64,000 nucleotides of DNA, taken from positions 48,177 to 112,176 of the forward strand of contig CACGEW010000003.1 of assembly GCA_902572345.1 (NCBI GenBank). The letters run 5' to 3'. Numbering within the stretch: the first letter of the stretch is position 1; each line of letters begins with the position of its first letter. Both the position numbers and the translations under genes were made by a program. Of this stretch, positions 11,216 through 20,829 are shown one piece after another. The stretch comes from an uncultured Pelagibacteraceae bacterium. Lineage in GTDB: Bacteria; Pseudomonadota; Alphaproteobacteria; Pelagibacterales; Pelagibacteraceae. The notes below the pieces were generated by a model. It made no database searches and was not told where the DNA came from. It saw only the letters and a list, made by a program, of their open reading frames with translations.

Positions 11216-11671
11216 ATGAGTACTAAAAACGAAAAAAATCTAAAAAAGAGTGAAGCTAAAGAAGTTAAAACCGTTGATTTAAATAAAAATAGTTCATTTA
11301 AAAAAAAGAAAAAAATTAAAAAAAATATTACATCGGGAATAGCTTACGTATATTCTACTTTTAATAATACAATTATTTCAATTGCAGATGAAAGCGGTAA
11401 CGTTATATCGTGGTCCTCTGCAGGAGCAAAAGGATTCAAAGGTTCTAGAAAATCTACACCTTATGCAGCCCAAGTTGCAGCAGATGATGCTGGCGCTAAA
11501 GCATTTGAACAGGGTTTACGCACACTTACAGTTCAAGTAAAAGGTCCTGGGTCAGGTAGAGAAACTGCTTTGAGGTCATTACAGTCAAGAGGATTCAAGA
11601 TTTTATCAATTAAAGACACAACACCTATGCCACACAATGGAGCAAGACCACCAAAAAGAAGGAGAGTATAA
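11216..11671 (+). CDS. rpsK: 30S ribosomal protein S11 (Lys-rich N-terminal extension)
   Basis: [46 protein letters not shown]. Confidence 0.98.
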   Translation: MSTKNEKNLKKSEAKEVKTVDLNKNSSFKKKKKIKKNITSGIAYVYSTFNNTIISIADESGNVISWSSAGAKGFKGSRKSTPYAAQVAADDAGAKAFEQGLRTLTVQVKGPGSGRETALRSLQSRGFKILSIKDTTPMPHNGARPPKRRRV

Positions 11672-12705
11672 TGCAGACATCATCAAATGTAATAGATAAA
11701 AATTGGAAAGCACTTATTAAACCGAATAAATTAGATATTTCAAGTAATGAAGATAAAACAGTTGCAAAAGTTGTTGCCGAACCCCTTGAAAAAGGTTTTG
11801 GCCAAACTATTGGAAATTCTTTAAGAAGGATATTGCTTTCTTCAATTCAAGGAGCTGCAGTAACAGCTATTCAAATTGACGGAGTTCTTCATGAATTTTC
11901 TTCAATTAAAGGCGTAAGAGAAGATGTAACAGATATTGTTTTGAACGTTAAAAATTTAGCTATAAAATCGTCATCTTCGAGCTCTAAAAAAATCGTATTA
12001 GACATTAAAGGGCCCAAAGAAGTTAAAGCTAAAGATATTACACTTGTTCCAGAAATTGAAATTTTAAACCCCGAGCAAGTAATTTGCAATTTGGATGAGA
12101 AAACAAATTTTCATATGGAATTAATGGTAAGCACCGGCAAAGGATATGTACAGGCTCCTAAAAATAAAACAGAGGATAGCCCTCTAGGCTTAATTTCTAT
12201 TGACTCATTATTTAGCCCAGTTAAAAAGGTTTCATTCTCTGTAGAAAATACAAGAGCAGGAAGCGCGCTTGACTATGATAAGTTAGTAATGACTGTAGAA
12301 ACTAATGGAACCGTGGACGCAGAAGACGCTATTGCATATTCTGCAAGAATTTTTCAAGATCAATTGGCAATGTTTGTGAATTTTGAAGATCCTCAAGAAG
12401 TAGTAAAAGAAGTCAAATCATCAGAACCTGAATTTAATAGAAATCTTCTTAAAAGAGTTGAAGAACTTGAACTATCAGTTAGATCAATGAATTGTTTAAA
12501 AAATGATAATATTATTTATATTGGTGATTTAGTTCAGAAAACAGAGCCAGAAATGTTAAGAACACCTAATTTTGGAAGAAAATCTCTAAATGAAATTAAA
12601 GAAGTACTTAACACTATGTCTTTATATTTAGGTATGGAAATACCTAATTGGCCCCCAGATAACATAGCTGAATTATCTAAAAAACTTGAGGAAAATAACT
12701 ATTAA
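11671..12705 (+). CDS. rpoA: DNA-directed RNA polymerase alpha subunit
   Basis: [39 protein letters not shown]-terminal domain [15 protein letters not shown]. Confidence 0.98.
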   Translation: MQTSSNVIDKNWKALIKPNKLDISSNEDKTVAKVVAEPLEKGFGQTIGNSLRRILLSSIQGAAVTAIQIDGVLHEFSSIKGVREDVTDIVLNVKNLAIKSSSSSSKKIVLDIKGPKEVKAKDITLVPEIEILNPEQVICNLDEKTNFHMELMVSTGKGYVQAPKNKTEDSPLGLISIDSLFSPVKKVSFSVENTRAGSALDYDKLVMTVETNGTVDAEDAIAYSARIFQDQLAMFVNFEDPQEVVKEVKSSEPEFNRNLLKRVEELELSVRSMNCLKNDNIIYIGDLVQKTEPEMLRTPNFGRKSLNEIKEVLNTMSLYLGMEIPNWPPDNIAELSKKLEENNY

Positions 12706-13154
12706 TGAGACATGGTATTGGCTATAGAAAGTTAAATAAAACAAGCGAACACCGAAAAGCTTTATTTAAAAATATGCTTAACTCTTTAATTAAGTATGAA
12801 CAAATTATAACTACTTTACCTAAAGCCAAAGAACTTAAACCACAAATTGACAAAGTAATAACTATTGGGAAAAAAAATATCTTGAGCAATAAAAAGAGAT
12901 TATTTTCTAAACTGCAGGATAAAAAATCTGTGACAAAAGTCTTTGATGAACTATCAAAAAGATATAATTCAAGAAAAGGGGGATACTCAAGAGTTTTGAA
13001 AGCTGGATTTAGAACAGGCGATGATGCTCCAATGGCAGTTATTGAATTAGTTGATAGAAATCCTGAAGCAAAAAAAGTAGATAAGCCCAAAAAAGTAGAG
13101 ACAAAAGATAAAAAAAAAGAAACTCAACCAGAACCTAAAGTAGCAAGCAAATAA
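12705..13154 (+). CDS. rplQ: 50S ribosomal protein L17
   Basis: [25 protein letters not shown]. Confidence 0.97.
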   Translation: MRHGIGYRKLNKTSEHRKALFKNMLNSLIKYEQIITTLPKAKELKPQIDKVITIGKKNILSNKKRLFSKLQDKKSVTKVFDELSKRYNSRKGGYSRVLKAGFRTGDDAPMAVIELVDRNPEAKKVDKPKKVETKDKKKETQPEPKVASK

Positions 13155-13164
13155 TTAAGCGTTC

Positions 13165-14064
13165 ATGCCCAAATCATACACAGTAGAAGATGATTATAAT
13201 GACTCGCGTCTAGATAAATGGTTTAAAAATAAAATAATAAATTTACCTCATTCATTATTAGAGAAAATATTAAGACAAAATAAAATTAAAGTTAATAAAA
13301 AAAAAACTAAATCATCTTATAGACTTCAAACTGGTGATTTGATTGATATTTACGACATTTCTAAGTTCAAACCTGTAGATAAAAAAGAAAAAATTAAATA
13401 TTTACCTAAAAAAAAAGAAATTGGCACTTATGATGATTATGTAATTGAAGATAATGAAAATTTTATAGTAATTAATAAACCAACTGGCATACCAGTTCAA
13501 TCAGGCACTAAATCATTTAAAAATATTATAGATATTATAAAAAATACAAAATATTTTGAAAATTCAAAACCTTTCATTGTTCACAGATTAGATAAAGAGA
13601 CATCAGGCGTTTTGATAATTGCCAAAAATAGAAGGTACGCCCAATTATTTACTTCACTTTTTAGGATCAGGAAAATTCATAAAACTTATTTAGCTATAGT
13701 GTATGGAAAAGTTGATAAATCTATAAAAGTGATGAAAGATGATTTAATTTATTACGAAAATAATAAAAAAATTTTTCAAAAAGCTATTTCGAATCTTAAA
13801 ATTATCAAATCAAACGATGGTTATTCTTACTTAGAGTTAAATCCTATTACTGGAAGAAAGCATCAATTAAGAAAACAATTACTTAAAATTGGATCACCGA
13901 TAATAGGAGATGATAAATATTTTTTAAATGATAGAAAAAGAGTAAAAATTAAAAATCTTATGTTACATGCATATAAAATAAAATTTATGATTAACAACAT
14001 TCAATATAATTTTAAGGCAAAGTATAACAATCTATTCGAAGACTTTCTTAAAAAAAACTTTTAA
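13165..14064 (+). CDS. rluC: RluC/RluD-family 23S rRNA pseudouridine synthase
   Basis: FIVINKPTGIPVQSGT, FIVHRLDKETSGVLIIAKN, GRKHQLRKQL. Confidence 0.88.
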   Translation: MPKSYTVEDDYNDSRLDKWFKNKIINLPHSLLEKILRQNKIKVNKKKTKSSYRLQTGDLIDIYDISKFKPVDKKEKIKYLPKKKEIGTYDDYVIEDNENFIVINKPTGIPVQSGTKSFKNIIDIIKNTKYFENSKPFIVHRLDKETSGVLIIAKNRRYAQLFTSLFRIRKIHKTYLAIVYGKVDKSIKVMKDDLIYYENNKKIFQKAISNLKIIKSNDGYSYLELNPITGRKHQLRKQLLKIGSPIIGDDKYFLNDRKRVKIKNLMLHAYKIKFMINNIQYNFKAKYNNLFEDFLKKNF

Positions 14065-14672
14065 ATATTATTAATATTTTTAATAAAGATATTTGCTAAA
14101 TCACTCTCAAATTTTTTAGGTTTAACTGAAATTAATTGTGTAATTGAAGTTACTTTTTTATTGTCTAAACCACATGGAACAATTTTTAAATATTGATTTA
14201 AATTATTTGAAATATTTATTGAACAACCATGATAGGCTATCCATCTCGAAACCCTAATACCTATTGCTGCAATTTTTTTATTTTTAACCCAAATACCAAT
14301 ATTTTTTTTATCATTTTTGGCTTGAATTTTATAATTTTCTAAAAATTGTATTATACTTTTCTCTATTGAACTTATTAATTTTCTTATATCTTTTTTTCTT
14401 TTGTTTAAATTAATGACAAAGTAAACAATTTTTTGCCCTGGGTTGTGCAATGTTATTTTGCCTCCTCTATTTGTTTTAATAATTTTTATTTTTTTATCTA
14501 TTATTTCTTTTTTGTTGAAACTTACCCCAGCTGTATAAGTAGTTGGATGTTCTAGGATCCATAATAATTCTCTATTTGTGCCATTTTTTAATTCTTCAAC
14601 TCTTTTATTGAGATAAAGCATTGCCATTTTATAGGGTATACGTTTTTTACTAATTTTGACTTCTATACTCAT
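14061..14672 (-). CDS. lipB: Octanoyltransferase LipB
   Basis: ELLWILEHPTTYTAGVS, NRGGKITLHNPGQKIVYFVINL, IAYHGCSINISNNL, PCGL. Confidence 0.94.
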   Translation of the reverse strand: MSIEVKISKKRIPYKMAMLYLNKRVEELKNGTNRELLWILEHPTTYTAGVSFNKKEIIDKKIKIIKTNRGGKITLHNPGQKIVYFVINLNKRKKDIRKLISSIEKSIIQFLENYKIQAKNDKKNIGIWVKNKKIAAIGIRVSRWIAYHGCSINISNNLNQYLKIVPCGLDNKKVTSITQLISVKPKKFESDLANIFIKNINNI

Positions 14673-14732
14673 TTAATTTGAATTTTATCATTATATAGAC
14701 TAATAGTCTCAAAAAAACTTTAAGAGGTATTT

Positions 14733-16112
14733 ATGGCTTTACCAAAATCGAGAGAGGCAAAAAAAGTCAATTTGGATTTTAACAAGGAATTTATCAGTAC
14801 TTTTACTCAAAATATTGAGAGTGGAAATGTTGAATTTATCAATCAAACTTTAAAAGATTTGCACGAAGCAGATGTTGCTAATTTAATTGAAAATTTAAAT
14901 CCTGATACAAGAAATAAATTAATTGAAATTGAGTCATTTAATATTGATCCAGAAATTTTTATTGAATTAAATGAGTCAATTCAAAGTGAAGTTTTGCAAT
15001 TACTTTCTATAGACTCTCTTATAAAAATAATAAAAAGATTAGAGTCTGATAATGCTATTAAGATTCTTGAAAATCTATCAAAAGAAGTAAAAGAAAAAGT
15101 ATTAGAAAAACTTCCTCCAAAAGACAAATTTTTATTGGCAGAAGGTTTAAGTTACCCCGAAGACTCTGCTGCGAGAATTATGCAAAGAGAATTTACAGCA
15201 GTACCAAGTAATTGGACTGTTGGACAAACTATAGATTATTTAAGAGAAGATAAAGATTTACCTGAAGAATTCTTAGAAATTTTTATAGTAGATAATGACT
15301 TTAAACCAATTGGAACTGTTCCTTCATCAAGAGTATTAAGAACATCTAGAGATTTAAAAATGAATTCAATAATGAGAGAAATGCCAGTTTTAATTTCAGT
15401 TAATATGGACAAAGAAGAAGTTGGCTTAACCTTTGAAAACTACAACTTAGTATCAGCTGGAGTTGTAAATAAAGAAAATAAATTAGTTGGTATGATTACA
15501 GCAGACGATGTTGTTACAGTTGTTCAAGAAGAAGCCGAAGAAGATGCATTACGTTTAGCAGGAGTTGGCGATGAAGAAATCACCGATAGTGTTATGCTAA
15601 AAACAAAAAGAAGATTTAATTGGTTATTATTAAATCTATTTACCGCTTTACTTGCAACTTGGGTAATAAGTTTCTTTGGAGCTTCAATTGAACAAATGGT
15701 AGCTTTAGCTTTTCTCATGCCAATAGTTGCTTCAATGGGTGGAAATGCTGGGATGCAAACCCTAGCAGTAACGATACGTGCAATAGCTACCAAAGAATTA
15801 TCAAAAAGTAATTTTAATCGAGTGGTTGGTAAAGAATTTTTGATAGGTATTTTGAATGGAATAATTTTTGCAATAATAACTGCAATAATAGTTCAATTAT
15901 GGTTTAAAGAATTAAATCTTTCACTTTTAATTGGTATTTCAATGATCTTAAATATGATTGTTGCAGGATTGTTTGGAATTTTAGTTCCGGTATCATTAAA
16001 AAAATTAAATATTGATCCTGCTTTAGCTTCAAGTGTTTTTGTGACAACTATTACAGATGTAATTGGATTTCTTTCTTTTCTAGGCTTAGGATCTTTTTAT
16101 TTTTTAAATTAG
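14733..16112 (+). CDS. mgtE: Magnesium transporter MgtE
   Basis: MgtE_N, CBS pair, and C-terminal TM region AFLMPIVASMGGNAGMQTLAVTIRAIA. Confidence 0.95.
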   Translation: MALPKSREAKKVNLDFNKEFISTFTQNIESGNVEFINQTLKDLHEADVANLIENLNPDTRNKLIEIESFNIDPEIFIELNESIQSEVLQLLSIDSLIKIIKRLESDNAIKILENLSKEVKEKVLEKLPPKDKFLLAEGLSYPEDSAARIMQREFTAVPSNWTVGQTIDYLREDKDLPEEFLEIFIVDNDFKPIGTVPSSRVLRTSRDLKMNSIMREMPVLISVNMDKEEVGLTFENYNLVSAGVVNKENKLVGMITADDVVTVVQEEAEEDALRLAGVGDEEITDSVMLKTKRRFNWLLLNLFTALLATWVISFFGASIEQMVALAFLMPIVASMGGNAGMQTLAVTIRAIATKELSKSNFNRVVGKEFLIGILNGIIFAIITAIIVQLWFKELNLSLLIGISMILNMIVAGLFGILVPVSLKKLNIDPALASSVFVTTITDVIGFLSFLGLGSFYFLN

Positions 16113-16924
16113 ATATTATCAATTAATCTTACTTTTTTAATGTAGTAAGCAAAGAACAAATTATATTCTTTATAAGGTTTTTTGACTTTTTTAAAATTTT
16201 TTGTATTATAATTTTCTAAATAGTCTATTTTATTTGCACCTAGTTTTATTAGCTCTTTTTTTATTTTATTTATATTAAATAAACTATAATTTTTTTTTAT
16301 CTTTTTTTTTAAGCTTCTAAGATAATGAAAAATATTAGATGCAATTATCATTTGACTTTTACTAAGATTTAAATTTCTTGAAGAGCAAGCTATGCCATTG
16401 TTTTCTCTTATCGTTTTGCATTCAACTATTTTAGATCTAATTTTTCTTTTTTCGATGTGTTTTTTAATTAGATACAATTGTTGATAATCTTTTTTTCCTA
16501 AAAAAATATATCTTGGTTTAATTATTTCTATAAATCTGTTAACTACATTTAAAACACCTTCAAAATGACCTTTTCTAAATTTACCACATAATTTTTTTGA
16601 AGATTTATCTAAAAAAACTTTGCTCTTAGGTTTAAACCCATAAATATCTTTAAAGGTTGGAATATATAAATAATCAACCATCAATTTCTTAAGCAGTTTT
16701 ATGTCTTTTTTTGTGTTTCTCGGATAAGATTTAAAATCACTTTTTTTATTAAATTGTTTAGGATTTACAAAAATTGAGACTAAGGTTTTTAACTTAGTTT
16801 TTTTAGATTGTTTGATCAATGAAATATGCCCTTTATGTAATCCACCCATAGTAGGTACAAATGATATCCCTTCCGTTTTTAAAATCTCTTTCTGTAGTGT
16901 ATGTTTATCTTTAAATATTTTCAT
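16109..16924 (-). CDS. panC: Pantothenate synthetase
   Basis: FVPTMGGLHKGHISLIKQ, FVNPKQFN, GHFEGVLNVVNRF. Confidence 0.94.
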   Translation of the reverse strand: MKIFKDKHTLQKEILKTEGISFVPTMGGLHKGHISLIKQSKKTKLKTLVSIFVNPKQFNKKSDFKSYPRNTKKDIKLLKKLMVDYLYIPTFKDIYGFKPKSKVFLDKSSKKLCGKFRKGHFEGVLNVVNRFIEIIKPRYIFLGKKDYQQLYLIKKHIEKRKIRSKIVECKTIRENNGIACSSRNLNLSKSQMIIASNIFHYLRSLKKKIKKNYSLFNINKIKKELIKLGANKIDYLENYNTKNFKKVKKPYKEYNLFFAYYIKKVRLIDNI

Positions 16925-16962
16925 TTCTATAAAGCAATGGTAATAACTAATATAAGAATCAT

Positions 16963-17778
16963 ATGATAAAACAAGCCATTATTCCATTAGCAGGATTAGG
17001 GACCAGAATGCTTCCTTTGACAAGTGTAATGCCAAAAGAGCTAATGCCCATTAATGGTAAACCTAATTTACAATACATATTAGATGAATGTATTGATGCA
17101 GGTGTAAAAGAATTTGTATTTATAATTTCAAAAAAAAAACTATCAATAAAAAAATATTTTTTTAACGATAATTTTTATAAAAAGATAATAAAAAAGAAAA
17201 AAGATAAAAGACTTATTGAAGAGTTCAAAAAAATAAAAAGATATCAAAAAATGATAAAATTTGTTTATCAGAATAATCCAAAAGGTACAGGAGATGCAGT
17301 TTTAAGATGTCAGAAATATATAAAAAACAAATACTTTTTAATGCTTTTACCTGATGACTTAATTATAAGAAACAATTGTTCTAAAGAAATGATACGATTA
17401 CATAAAAAAACTAATGGATCTATAATTGCCACAAAAAGAGTAGAAAGAAAAACAGTATCAAGATGGGGAATTTTATCGATTAAAAATAAAAAACAAAGGT
17501 ATTTTCAAATTAAAGACGTCGTAGAGAAACCTAGTATCAAAAAAGCACCATCAAATTTTGCAATTATTGGTAGATATATATTGCCAACGAAAATTTTCGG
17601 AGAAATTAAAAAATTAAAACCTGGTCAAGGTGGAGAAATACATATTACTGACGCAATTAGAAGCTTAATTAAAAAAGAAAATAAATTTTATGGAAATATT
17701 TTTACGGGCAAATATTTAGACTGTGGAACTTTAAGTGGATATATTAATTCAGGAATTCAAATATTTAAAGGAAAATAA
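16963..17778 (+). CDS. galU: UTP--glucose-1-phosphate uridylyltransferase
   Basis: AIIPLAGLGTRMLPLTSVMPKELMPI, GTGDAVL, LLPDDL. Confidence 0.93.
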   Translation: MIKQAIIPLAGLGTRMLPLTSVMPKELMPINGKPNLQYILDECIDAGVKEFVFIISKKKLSIKKYFFNDNFYKKIIKKKKDKRLIEEFKKIKRYQKMIKFVYQNNPKGTGDAVLRCQKYIKNKYFLMLLPDDLIIRNNCSKEMIRLHKKTNGSIIATKRVERKTVSRWGILSIKNKKQRYFQIKDVVEKPSIKKAPSNFAIIGRYILPTKIFGEIKKLKPGQGGEIHITDAIRSLIKKENKFYGNIFTGKYLDCGTLSGYINSGIQIFKGK

Positions 17779-19083
17779 ATGAAATTATGCATGATAGGAA
17801 CTGGTTACGTTGGGTTGGTTAGTGGTGTCTGCTTCGCCGATATAGGAAACCAGGTTGTTTGTGTTGACAAAGATAAAAATAAAATCGATAAACTTAACTC
17901 TGGAATTTCTCCAATCTATGAACCAGGATTAGATGAATTAATAAAGAAAAATTTTATAGCCAAACGTCTCTCATTCACTACCAACGTTGATAAAGCAATA
18001 AGCTCTTCAGATATAATTTTTATATGCGTGGGGACACCCACAAAAAAAAGATCAATAAAAGTTGATTTATCTTTTGTGTATAAATGCACAAAAGAAATAC
18101 TAAAATATTCAAAAAGAAAAAAAATTATTGTAACTAAGTCGACCGTACCAGTAGGAACAGGCGATGAGATTGAAAAAATTTTAAAAAAAAAGAAAAAGCT
18201 TTTTGCAGTAATCTCCAATCCTGAATTCTTGCGAGAGGGTGAAGCAATACGAGATTTTCGATATCCCGATAGAATTGTAATAGGATCTAACGAAAAAAAA
18301 GCCTTCAATATTATGAGAAAACTTTATGCACCATTAACTAACAAGGGTTCAAAATTTTTTACTACTTCAAGAAGAGGTGCTGAGCTTATCAAGTATGCTT
18401 CAAATGCTTTTCTTGCAACCAAAATAACCTTTATTAATGAACTTGCTAACTTATGTGAAAAGTCTGGAGTAAATATAGAGGATATTTCATTAGGTATGGG
18501 CTCCGATAGTAGAATAGGCGGTAGATTTTTACGTGCCGGCCCAGCTTATGGTGGATCATGTTTTCCAAAGGATACTAAAGGTTTAGTAGCAGCTGCAGAA
18601 AAATATAAGATAAATTTATCAGTTGTAAAATCAGTAATAAAATCTAATCATGAAAGAGTAAATTTACTCACAAAAAGAGTTCATAAAATTTTAGGAACAA
18701 ATCTAAAAAATAAAAAGATTTCTTTTTTAGGCGTTACATTTAAACCAAACACTGATGATATGAGAGATTCTACTAGCCTTAAAATGATACCTTATTTATG
18801 CAAAAAAGGAGCTAAAGTTAATTACTATGATCCTTCTGGAGAAAAAAAAGAATTTAGAAAAATCAAAAACTGCAACTACAAAAATAATATAAAATCTAAT
18901 TGTAATGGTGCAGATTTAATAGTTTTACTCACAGAATGGGATGAATTCAAATCGATAGATTTCAAAACGATCGTTAAAAATAGTAAATTTAAAGTTTACG
19001 ACCTAAGAAATCTTTATTCAGCTGAAGAAATGAGAAAAAACAAGATTAAGTATTTTTCTGTTGGCAGACCTAACTCTATTTAA
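17779..19083 (+). CDS. ugd: UDP-glucose 6-dehydrogenase
   Basis: MIGTGYVGLVSGVCFADIGNQV, STVPVGTGD, NPEFLREGEAIRDF, YGGSCFPKDTKGL. Confidence 0.96.
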   Translation: MKLCMIGTGYVGLVSGVCFADIGNQVVCVDKDKNKIDKLNSGISPIYEPGLDELIKKNFIAKRLSFTTNVDKAISSSDIIFICVGTPTKKRSIKVDLSFVYKCTKEILKYSKRKKIIVTKSTVPVGTGDEIEKILKKKKKLFAVISNPEFLREGEAIRDFRYPDRIVIGSNEKKAFNIMRKLYAPLTNKGSKFFTTSRRGAELIKYASNAFLATKITFINELANLCEKSGVNIEDISLGMGSDSRIGGRFLRAGPAYGGSCFPKDTKGLVAAAEKYKINLSVVKSVIKSNHERVNLLTKRVHKILGTNLKNKKISFLGVTFKPNTDDMRDSTSLKMIPYLCKKGAKVNYYDPSGEKKEFRKIKNCNYKNNIKSNCNGADLIVLLTEWDEFKSIDFKTIVKNSKFKVYDLRNLYSAEEMRKNKIKYFSVGRPNSI

Positions 19084-20355
19084 GTGATTAATTTGAAAAA
19101 AATATTTTTATTTTTTGCAATAATCTTTTCAACTAAAGCTTACGCGAATATAAGTGATATAGTTATTCCGAAATATTTCTTTGCAAATGAACTTACAAAA
19201 AAAACCTGTTCATTAAAAGGCGTGCATGGTTATGGCAGCTGGGGTAAAGCAGGTTGGGACTTAGATCTTACAATAACACATGTAAGTAAGTCAAAAAATC
19301 CAGAATTACAAGGAAACAACTATGATCATTTAATGAAACTTACCAAGTATGATTGGAACAAAGATCACAAGCAAAGATCAAACAGCATATATGTTAATCA
19401 CGAAAAACACTCTAATAGGTTAGCGCTATTGCACGGAACCATTGTTTCGGCAATTGTAGATAACAAAATGGACGAGCATGGGCCACTAATTGCAGAAATT
19501 ATGGTAGCTTGGGCAGAAGCAGGTGTGATGTTAAGCACTTTAACTTCTAAAGAAATTAGTAAACTGAAAGATGAAGGTAAAGTTGATAAACTATGTTACG
19601 GCGGTGCGAAAGCTAAAGGTGACAAACCTTGTATTTCTCACAGGCCGCACGAAGCTCAAATATATGGAGCTACCTATATTCAACAAGCATATTTAATGAA
19701 AGATCAATTTACTAAAGAACAATTTAAAATTGTTGATGAGTATATTGATGCTTTGTACAAAAAATATATTAAGCCGTGGGCTGTAAAAGAATTAACAACA
19801 AAGAAACATGCAAGAGGTTTTATACAAATGGCTGATGGAACTATCTCTGTGCTATCGTATTTAGCCTGGAAAGATAAACCAGAAGCAGCAGCAGAATGGA
19901 TTAAAAAGGGAATTAGTAAAGCCGATAAAGTTGTATATAAAGATGGATATATACATAATAACAGTTTCAGAGGTGTTAGAGATGTCTGGTATCATTCACA
20001 GGGTGTAAACAATTTGCTAGGTCTTTATGCTATAGCTGAACTGTGGGGTTACAAGAAGTTTCCAGCAGAATTAAAACAAAGAATAGATAAAACTGTTGAA
20101 GTATTAAACTTGGGTCTTACAGACGTTAAAAAGTATAGAGAACGTAAAGATCCGTCAGGATTACAAAATTTTACAAAAGATCAAAAACACGCAACATATC
20201 ACGTACACCAGATGGCTATATCTCTAGACTGGTTAATTGAAAATTATACAGACAAAGATCATACTATAGTTGCAAATGACAAAATGTGGAGATCTAAAAA
20301 ATCAGTTTATTTTGTGGACAGAAACTTTGGATTTGAGCCAAAGTGTATGAATTAA
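19084..20355 (+). CDS. Secreted protein of unknown function; possible polysaccharide-lyase-like (alpha/alpha toroid) protein
   Basis: GTG start; N-terminal signal peptide KKIFLFFAIIFSTKAYA|N; NNS...DVWYHSQ motif and helical repeats loosely resemble alginate-lyase-like toroid proteins; family not confirmed. Confidence 0.6.
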   Translation: MINLKKIFLFFAIIFSTKAYANISDIVIPKYFFANELTKKTCSLKGVHGYGSWGKAGWDLDLTITHVSKSKNPELQGNNYDHLMKLTKYDWNKDHKQRSNSIYVNHEKHSNRLALLHGTIVSAIVDNKMDEHGPLIAEIMVAWAEAGVMLSTLTSKEISKLKDEGKVDKLCYGGAKAKGDKPCISHRPHEAQIYGATYIQQAYLMKDQFTKEQFKIVDEYIDALYKKYIKPWAVKELTTKKHARGFIQMADGTISVLSYLAWKDKPEAAAEWIKKGISKADKVVYKDGYIHNNSFRGVRDVWYHSQGVNNLLGLYAIAELWGYKKFPAELKQRIDKTVEVLNLGLTDVKKYRERKDPSGLQNFTKDQKHATYHVHQMAISLDWLIENYTDKDHTIVANDKMWRSKKSVYFVDRNFGFEPKCMN

Positions 20356-20364
20356 TATTAAAAA

Positions 20365-20829
20365 TTAATTAAGTTCAAAAATAGCATCAACTTCTACAGC
20401 AACTCCTAAAGGTAAACTATTCACACTCACTGCAGCGCGCGTGTGTTCACCTTTTTTATCAAAAATTTTAGCTATAATATCTGAAGCGCCGTTTATAATT
20501 TTCGGTTGATCTTTGAAATCATCTGTTGAATTAACATAACCAGTTAATTTGACACAAGATTTAACTTTATCTAAATCTCCACCACAAGCATTTTTAACAT
20601 GTGCAACAATACTTAAACCACATCTTTCGGCAGCTTTGTAACCTTTCTCTAAATCTAAATCTTTTCCAATTTTTCCTGTTATAAGTTTTGCATTTTCATC
20701 AATAGATATTTGTCCAGATATATACAATAGTTTTCCAACAATTTTAGTAGCAACGTAAGCTCCTACTGGCGCTTTTGGTTCAGGCAATTTTATATTTAAA
20801 CTTTTAATTTTGTTTTCGATTACGCTCAT
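20365..20829 (-). CDS. RidA/YjgF/Rid family protein
   Basis: LYISGQISID, HTRAAVSVNSLPLGVAVEVDAIFEL. Confidence 0.9.
   Translation of the reverse strand: MSVIENKIKSLNIKLPEPKAPVGAYVATKIVGKLLYISGQISIDENAKLITGKIGKDLDLEKGYKAAERCGLSIVAHVKNACGGDLDKVKSCVKLTGYVNSTDDFKDQPKIINGASDIIAKIFDKKGEHTRAAVSVNSLPLGVAVEVDAIFELN

Noticed and set aside
17916-18308. 130-aa minus-strand ORF
   Set aside because: Antisense to ugd; Phe/Ile/Ser-rich shadow translation
20340-20364. Intrinsic terminator after the 423-aa secreted-protein gene
   Set aside because: Only 9 nt of AT-rich sequence separate it from ridA; no GC-containing stem plus T-run could be drawn
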